Part shown: one piece after another, positions 6,483 to 9,899 of the stretch
How positions within the stretch are numbered: position 1 is the stretch's first letter
Layout of the letters: every line of letters starts with the position of its first letter
Assembly (NCBI GenBank): GCA_003512825.1
Contig: DOOI01000080.1
Span: 2,042 to 11,940 of the forward strand
Length of the DNA: 9,899 nt
DNA from: Paracoccaceae bacterium
GTDB lineage: Bacteria > Pseudomonadota > Alphaproteobacteria > Rhodobacterales > Rhodobacteraceae
Direction of reading: 5' to 3'
Translations under genes and position numbers: made by a program
Notes under the pieces: generated by a model
Seen by the model: only the letters and a program-made list of their open reading frames with translations
Told to the model about the DNA's origin: nothing
The model's database searches: none

Positions 6483-7850
6483 ATGACGGAATGGCATAAA
6501 TCGACTTGGCGCAACCTGCCACGGGTGCAGATGCCGGATTATCCCGATGCATCGGCGCTCAACGCGGTTGAGGCGCAATTGTCGAAATATCCACCGCTGG
6601 TGTTTGCGGGCGAAGCGCGCAAGCTGAAGAAGGCCTTGGGCGCGGCATCGCGCGGGGAAGCATTCTTGTTGCAGGGCGGCGATTGCGCCGAGGCGTTTGA
6701 CCAGTTCAGCGCGAATGCGATCCGCGACACGTTCAAAGTGATGTTGCAGATGGCGATGGTGCTGACCTATGGCGCGAAAGTGCCTGTGGTTAAGGTCGGT
6801 CGGATGGCAGGACAATTTGCCAAGCCGCGCTCGGCCCCGACAGAGATGGTCGATGGTGTGGAATTGCCCAGCTACCGCGGCGATATTATCAACGATCTGG
6901 CCGCAACGCGGGAAGCGCGTGCGCCCGATCCTCAGCGCATGCTGCAAGCCTATTTGCAGGCGGCTGCCACGCTGAACCTGTTGCGCGCGTTTTCAACGGG
7001 CGGATATGCCGATGTGCATCAGGTACATAGCTGGACGCTTGGGTTTACCGAAGGCGAAAAGGCTGGACGGTTCCGCGATATGGCGAACCGGATTTCGGAT
7101 ACGCTCGATTTCATGAAGGCGGCAGGGCTCGATAGCGCTGCGCGTCATGAGTTGCAGACCGTAGATTTCTATACCTCGCATGAGGCGCTGCTGTTGGAAT
7201 ATGAAGAGGCGCTGTGCCGGCTTGATTCCACTTCGGGCAAATGGCTGGCCGGGTCGGGGCATATGGTGTGGATCGGTGATCGCACACGCCAGCCCGATGG
7301 CGCGCATGTGGAGTTCTGTGCCGGGGTGCAAAACCCGATTGGCCTGAAATGCGGCCCCTCGATGACGGCGGACGATCTCAAGGTGCTGATGGCGAAGTTG
7401 AACCCGCAAAACGAAGAAGGTCGGTTGACGCTGATCGCACGTTTTGGGGCGGGCAAGGTTGGCGAACATCTGCCGCGTCTGATCAAGACTGTGCGCGAAG
7501 AGGGTGCGAAGGTGCTGTGGGTTTGTGACCCGATGCATGGCAATACCATCAAATCGGCTTCGGGCTATAAGACGCGACCTTTTGATTCGGTTTTGCGTGA
7601 GGTGCGCGAGTTCTTTGGGGTGCATAAGGCCGAAGGCACTGTTGCCGGAGGGGTGCATTTCGAGATGACGGGGCAAGACGTGACCGAGTGCATCGGGGGT
7701 GTACATGCTGTGACGGATGAGAATTTGCAGGATCGTTATCACACGGCTTGTGACCCAAGGCTGAATGCATCGCAATCGCTGGAGCTGGCGTTTTTGGTGG
7801 CAGAAGAGTTGTCGCAGGCGCGGGCGGATCGTCAAGCTGCGGCAAGCTGA
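6483..7850 (+). CDS. Class II 3-deoxy-7-phosphoheptulonate (DAHP) synthase
   Basis: Condenses phosphoenolpyruvate and erythrose 4-phosphate to DAHP, the first step of the shikimate pathway to aromatic amino acids; cytoplasmic. 455 aa, typical of the plant-like class II enzymes (called aroG in Mycobacterium, AroAII elsewhere). Key residues align with the M. tuberculosis enzyme at constant offsets. The metal ligands are C68 in QGGDCAE, H352 in DPMHGN, E394 in HFEMTG and D424 in ACDPRLN. The PEP-site residues are R107 in [15 protein letters not shown]267 in GDRTRQ, K289 in GLKCGP and R320 in IARFG. All are present, so it should be active. It lacks a long N-terminal extension of the kind involved in feedback control in the mycobacterial protein. 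Start ATG at 6483 has GGAGGGG seven bases upstream. Stands alone, divergent from the GlxA-type regulator; no other aro or trp gene is nearby. Confidence 0.96.
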   Translation: MTEWHKSTWRNLPRVQMPDYPDASALNAVEAQLSKYPPLVFAGEARKLKKALGAASRGEAFLLQGGDCAEAFDQFSANAIRDTFKVMLQMAMVLTYGAKVPVVKVGRMAGQFAKPRSAPTEMVDGVELPSYRGDIINDLAATREARAPDPQRMLQAYLQAAATLNLLRAFSTGGYADVHQVHSWTLGFTEGEKAGRFRDMANRISDTLDFMKAAGLDSAARHELQTVDFYTSHEALLLEYEEALCRLDSTSGKWLAGSGHMVWIGDRTRQPDGAHVEFCAGVQNPIGLKCGPSMTADDLKVLMAKLNPQNEEGRLTLIARFGAGKVGEHLPRLIKTVREEGAKVLWVCDPMHGNTIKSASGYKTRPFDSVLREVREFFGVHKAEGTVAGGVHFEMTGQDVTECIGGVHAVTDENLQDRYHTACDPRLNASQSLELAFLVAEELSQARADRQAAAS

Positions 7851-7860
7851 GCTTAGGGAG

Positions 7861-7880
7861 GCGCACGCCGCGCGCGGCGC
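7861..7880. terminator. GC palindrome between converging genes, possible bidirectional terminator
   Basis: CGCCGCGCGCGGCG at 7866-7879 is a perfect 14-bp palindrome inside a longer GC-rich stem-forming stretch. It fills the 30-bp gap between the DAHP synthase stop and the stop of the convergent PAS_5 gene. There is no T-run on either side, so intrinsic termination would be inefficient. All-GC self-complementarity can also arise from base composition alone. Confidence 0.35.
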
Positions 7881-8546
7881 TTAGTCCTGAGAGAAGACCA
7901 GCCGAAGCGCGCCACGCGAAAGTGGGGCAGGGGCGGTGGGATGAGACAAAGAGCGGTCGCCCGTAATGGGCGGCTGTTCTGCGTTTAGGGGGATGCGTCT
8001 GAGGCGGTGGGTTTCGACTATGAAGCGGCGCGGTGCGCGGCCCTTTGCGAGGCCCGCTGATCCGAACAGGCAAAGACAGCCCAAGACCCGGTCGATGTCA
8101 CCGAGGTCTGAGGCAAGTGGCCAAAAGACCAGACACCCCTCAAGTCGGGGACGGGCGAAGCTGGCTTTCGAAGTCACGACGAGTTCCGCGATGGCGGGAG
8201 TGGTAAAGACCTGCTCCAGCGTCTCGGTAAAGGGGCGGCGCGCCGCAGGTTCGATGAAAATGGTTGCAGGCATGCCGCGCACTTCCATGCCAAGCAGGTC
8301 GGAGAGGGCGGAGCCTGCCACGCGCAGGAGCGCATGGCCCGGAGCGATCCGTTCGGCGATGAGCACCCAAGGCAGGGAATGCTGTAGCGCGCGGGGGTCG
8401 ATCTCGGTGCGTTTGGGGATGTCTTGCGGGCTTTGGCGGAGCGCGTGCCAATAGGCGTCAATCATGGAGATCTGGCCGCGTGCGTTGCTATGCAAAGCCG
8501 CAGGGAGCGATATCACCTGTCCGGTGGTGTCTGAAAGATCGGTCAT
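7881..8546 (-). CDS. PAS domain-containing protein (PAS_5 type)
   Basis: 221-aa cytoplasmic protein resembling the alphaproteobacterial PAS_5 family, single-domain PAS-like proteins of poorly known function. The family pattern is visible at residues 28-92. It runs MIDAYWHALRQ, then P-x-RTEIDPRAL, an ERIAPGHALLRVAGS stretch and SDLLGMEVRGMP. The expected PAS core continues to about 165 (GCLVFWPLASDLGDIDRVLGCLCLFG). No transmembrane segment and no attached kinase, cyclase or DNA-binding domain is present. The C-terminal tail (about 170-221) is rich in Arg/Pro and unlike the core. Start ATG at 8546 has AGGAA about ten bases upstream. It diverges from yicC across a gap with a CtrA-like site. No heme or flavin ligand can be assigned. 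Confidence 0.8.
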   Translation of the reverse strand: MTDLSDTTGQVISLPAALHSNARGQISMIDAYWHALRQSPQDIPKRTEIDPRALQHSLPWVLIAERIAPGHALLRVAGSALSDLLGMEVRGMPATIFIEPAARRPFTETLEQVFTTPAIAELVVTSKASFARPRLEGCLVFWPLASDLGDIDRVLGCLCLFGSAGLAKGRAPRRFIVETHRLRRIPLNAEQPPITGDRSLSHPTAPAPLSRGALRLVFSQD

Positions 8547-8610
8547 GGCGCGTCGGTTCCTGTGGACTTGGGTCAGAATGCCATGATTGCGCGCGGCTGT
8601 ATGGGAAAAG

Positions 8611-8630
8611 GTAACGATTGGTTAACCAAT
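8611..8630. promoter_or_regulatory. Perfect 14-bp palindrome overlapping a CtrA-like site
   Basis: ATTGGTTAACCAAT (8617-8630) is a perfect palindrome in the divergent gap between the PAS_5 gene and yicC. Overlapping it, GTAA (8611-8614), seven bases, then TTAAC (8622-8626) matches the CtrA consensus TTAA-N7-TTAAC in all but the first base. Either a dimeric repressor or CtrA could bind; both readings are sequence-only. Confidence 0.45.
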
Positions 8631-8647
8631 GCGCGGCGCGGAATACT
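8619..8647 (+). promoter_or_regulatory. Weak candidate promoter for yicC-gmk
   Basis: TTGGTT (8619-8624) and AATACT (8642-8647) are separated by 17 bases and match the sigma-70 consensus at 3 and 4 of 6 positions. The -35 part lies inside the 14-bp palindrome, so a bound protein would affect this promoter. Transcripts would start near 8654 and include the leader hairpin. Confidence 0.25.
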
Positions 8648-8661
8648 TGCGTGTTGGGGCG

Positions 8662-8688
8662 GGTTCTCTTAGGCGTTGAGAGAGAACC
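8662..8688 (+). promoter_or_regulatory. Leader hairpin abutting the yicC ribosome binding site
   Basis: GGTTCTCT (8662-8669) and AGAGAACC (8681-8688) are perfect reverse complements with an 11-nt loop. The stem ends directly before GAGGAGG (8689-8695), the yicC ribosome binding site. It is not followed by a T-run, so not a terminator. It may affect translation or message stability of yicC-gmk. Confidence 0.5.
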
Positions 8689-8702
8689 GAGGAGGATGTG
8701 AC

Positions 8703-9590
8703 GTGAAATCAATGACGGGATTTGCCAGCGGGCGCGGCGAAGCGATGGGCTTTGGCTGGGCGTGGGACCTACGGGCGGTGAATTCCAAGGGATTTGATTT
8801 ACGGCTTCGGGTGCCCGATTGGGTCGAGGGGCTGGAAACCGCGCTGCGGGCGTCGCTCGGCAAGGCGGTGGCCCGTGGGGCGGTGTCGGTGTCGTTACGG
8901 CTCAACCGGGTCAGTTCGGGTGGCGGGCTGGCGCTTAACACGGAAGCCCTCGCCGCTACGATAGAGGCGTTGTTGCAGATCGAGGATACCGCCGGGGCGA
9001 AGGGGCTTTCCTTGGCGCCTTTGACGGCGGCAGATGTTTTGGCGGCGCGCGGGATCTATGAGGCGGGCGAGGTTGAAACCGATATTGCGGGTCTTCTCAA
9101 GGTGTTGATGGCTGATGTGCCTGGGTTGATACAGGCGTTTGAAGCGGCGCGGGCGGCAGAGGGGGCCGCGTTGAAGCAGGTTTTGGCGCGTCAGATCGCC
9201 GAGATCGCGCGGCTGACCGAAGAAGCGGGCGTTGCGGCAACTGCACGGGCGGCGGGCCAAGCAGAGGCGCTGCGCGCGGCGATTGAGCGGGTTATCGGGG
9301 TGAGTGACGCAGTCGAGCCGGCGCGATTGGCGCAGGAACTGGCGCTGATTGCAGTGAAAACCGATGTGACAGAAGAGTTGGATCGCTTGCTGGCCCATGT
9401 CGCACAGGCGCGTGAATTGGTGGAAGCGGGCGAGCCTGTGGGGCGTCGGTTGGATTTCCTGATGCAAGAATTCAACCGCGAAGCCAATACGCTTTGTTCC
9501 AAGTCGCAATCCACAGAATTGACGCGGATCGGGCTTGAGTTGAAAACCGTGATCGAACAGATGCGCGAACAAGTACAAAACGTGGAATGA
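8703..9590 (+). CDS. yicC: YicC/YloC family endoribonuclease
   Basis: 295-aa member of the YicC family (YicC-like N domain plus DUF1732 C domain); E. coli YicC is 287 aa and has been reported to be an endoribonuclease acting in RNA turnover. The start is the GTG at 8703, giving [12 protein letters not shown], the usual family N-terminus (KSMTGFA), with GAGGAGG seven bases upstream. The frame is open back to an ATG at 8676, but that would read through the leader hairpin and ribosome binding site. [14 protein letters not shown] (25-38) is the conserved N-domain segment. A long Ala/Glu-rich helical middle (about 140-240) follows. The C-terminal hallmark is [20 protein letters not shown] (248-267) and then [20 protein letters not shown] (271-290). 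gmk starts 4 nt after its stop, so the two are surely co-transcribed, an arrangement common in bacteria. Confidence 0.95.
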   Translation: MKSMTGFASGRGEAMGFGWAWDLRAVNSKGFDLRLRVPDWVEGLETALRASLGKAVARGAVSVSLRLNRVSSGGGLALNTEALAATIEALLQIEDTAGAKGLSLAPLTAADVLAARGIYEAGEVETDIAGLLKVLMADVPGLIQAFEAARAAEGAALKQVLARQIAEIARLTEEAGVAATARAAGQAEALRAAIERVIGVSDAVEPARLAQELALIAVKTDVTEELDRLLAHVAQARELVEAGEPVGRRLDFLMQEFNREANTLCSKSQSTELTRIGLELKTVIEQMREQVQNVE

Positions 9591-9594
9591 GCCG

Positions 9595-9899
9595 ATGACC
9601 TTGCAAACCAACCCGTCGCGTCGCGGCCTCTTGATCATCTTGTCATCGCCCTCGGGTGCGGGGAAGTCCACGCTGTCAAAACAGCTGCTGGCATGGGACC
9701 CGTCCCTGAGCTTTTCGGTTTCCGCGACCACCCGCGCAGCCCGTCCGGGAGAGGTGGAGGGGCAAGATTACCATTTCCTGCCCGAAGATGAGTTCAAACG
9801 TCTGGCCTCTGAGGGGGGGATGCTGGAGAACGCGCATGTCTTTGGCAATTACTACGGTTCGCACAAGGCACCTGTTGCCGACGCCAACAGCGCCGGTCG
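9595..9899 (+). CDS. gmk: Guanylate kinase (partial, N-terminal 101 aa)
   Basis: Phosphorylates GMP to GDP with ATP; essential nucleotide metabolism in the cytoplasm. Cut by the window end; about half of a usual 200-215 aa enzyme is visible. The P-loop is SPSGAGKST (18-26). The GMP-binding part shows [15 protein letters not shown] (39-53, the conserved SxTTRxxRPGE pattern), DYHF (58-61), and [14 protein letters not shown] (76-89), where the Glu and the NYYGS loop contact guanine and phosphate. Start ATG at 9595 is 4 nt after the yicC stop; GGAATGAG spanning the yicC end serves as ribosome binding site. The beginning [18 protein letters not shown] is the normal alphaproteobacterial form. Confidence 0.95.
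   Translation, partial: MTLQTNPSRRGLLIILSSPSGAGKSTLSKQLLAWDPSLSFSVSATTRAARPGEVEGQDYHFLPEDEFKRLASEGGMLENAHVFGNYYGSHKAPVADANSAG

Noticed and set aside
6993..7835. 280-codon minus-strand frame opposite the DAHP synthase
   Set aside because: Shadow frame within a gene whose active-site residues are all conserved; the translation has no recognisable pattern.
8895..9731. 278-codon minus-strand frame opposite yicC-gmk
   Set aside because: Spans two clear opposite-strand genes; Arg/Gln/His/Cys-rich product typical of antisense high-GC sequence.
1..9899. Mobile elements, tRNA, CRISPR, phage or defence genes
   Set aside because: Both strands are accounted for by housekeeping genes and short gaps; I saw no transposase or integrase, no terminal repeats, no regularly spaced repeats and no tRNA-like arms.

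Overview
This window looks like ordinary chromosome from an alphaproteobacterium, most likely a Rhodobacterales (Roseobacter-type) member. The evidence is moderately high GC, a livJ-livG-livF-livH-livM block, a class II (plant-type) DAHP synthase, a small PAS_5-type protein, and a tight yicC-gmk pair whose protein sequences read as typical of that group. Organism assignment is inference from protein resemblance; there is no rRNA or other marker gene here.

Layout. Bases 1-4206 (minus strand) hold a branched-chain amino acid type (HAAT) ABC importer operon, transcribed right to left: periplasmic binding protein (livJ), ATPases livG and livF, permeases livH and livM. The window cuts livM. The four transport-machinery genes are packed with ATGA overlaps or 3-nt gaps. 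Between livJ and livG there is a 92-bp spacer with a perfect 10-bp hairpin, which suggests uncoupled expression of the binding protein. Bases 4207-4569 are a gene-free, AT-richer divergent control region with several inverted repeats. Bases 4570-5157 (plus) encode an unrecognised protein with two predicted membrane segments. It converges on a GlxA-type regulator (DJ-1/PfpI-like domain plus AraC helix-turn-helix, minus strand, 5299-6306). That regulator is divergent from a class II 3-deoxy-7-phosphoheptulonate synthase (6483-7850), the first enzyme of the shikimate pathway, and the 176-bp gap between them carries paired repeats. A PAS_5-type protein (7881-8546, minus) converges on the DAHP synthase. 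It diverges from yicC (8703-9590) and gmk (9595 to the window end), and that gap holds a perfect 14-bp palindrome overlapping a CtrA-like half-site pair and a leader hairpin next to the yicC ribosome binding site.

How they fit: the liv genes form one transporter; yicC and gmk look co-transcribed (RNA processing and GMP phosphorylation). The other genes are single units and I see no pathway link between them. I found no mobile element, phage gene, tRNA, CRISPR array or defence system. The gene content is housekeeping. The observations worth follow-up are mostly non-coding: the structured segment at 4289-4335, the repeat pairs at 6332-6417 and the palindrome at 8611-8630. The unknown membrane protein is the one coding exception.
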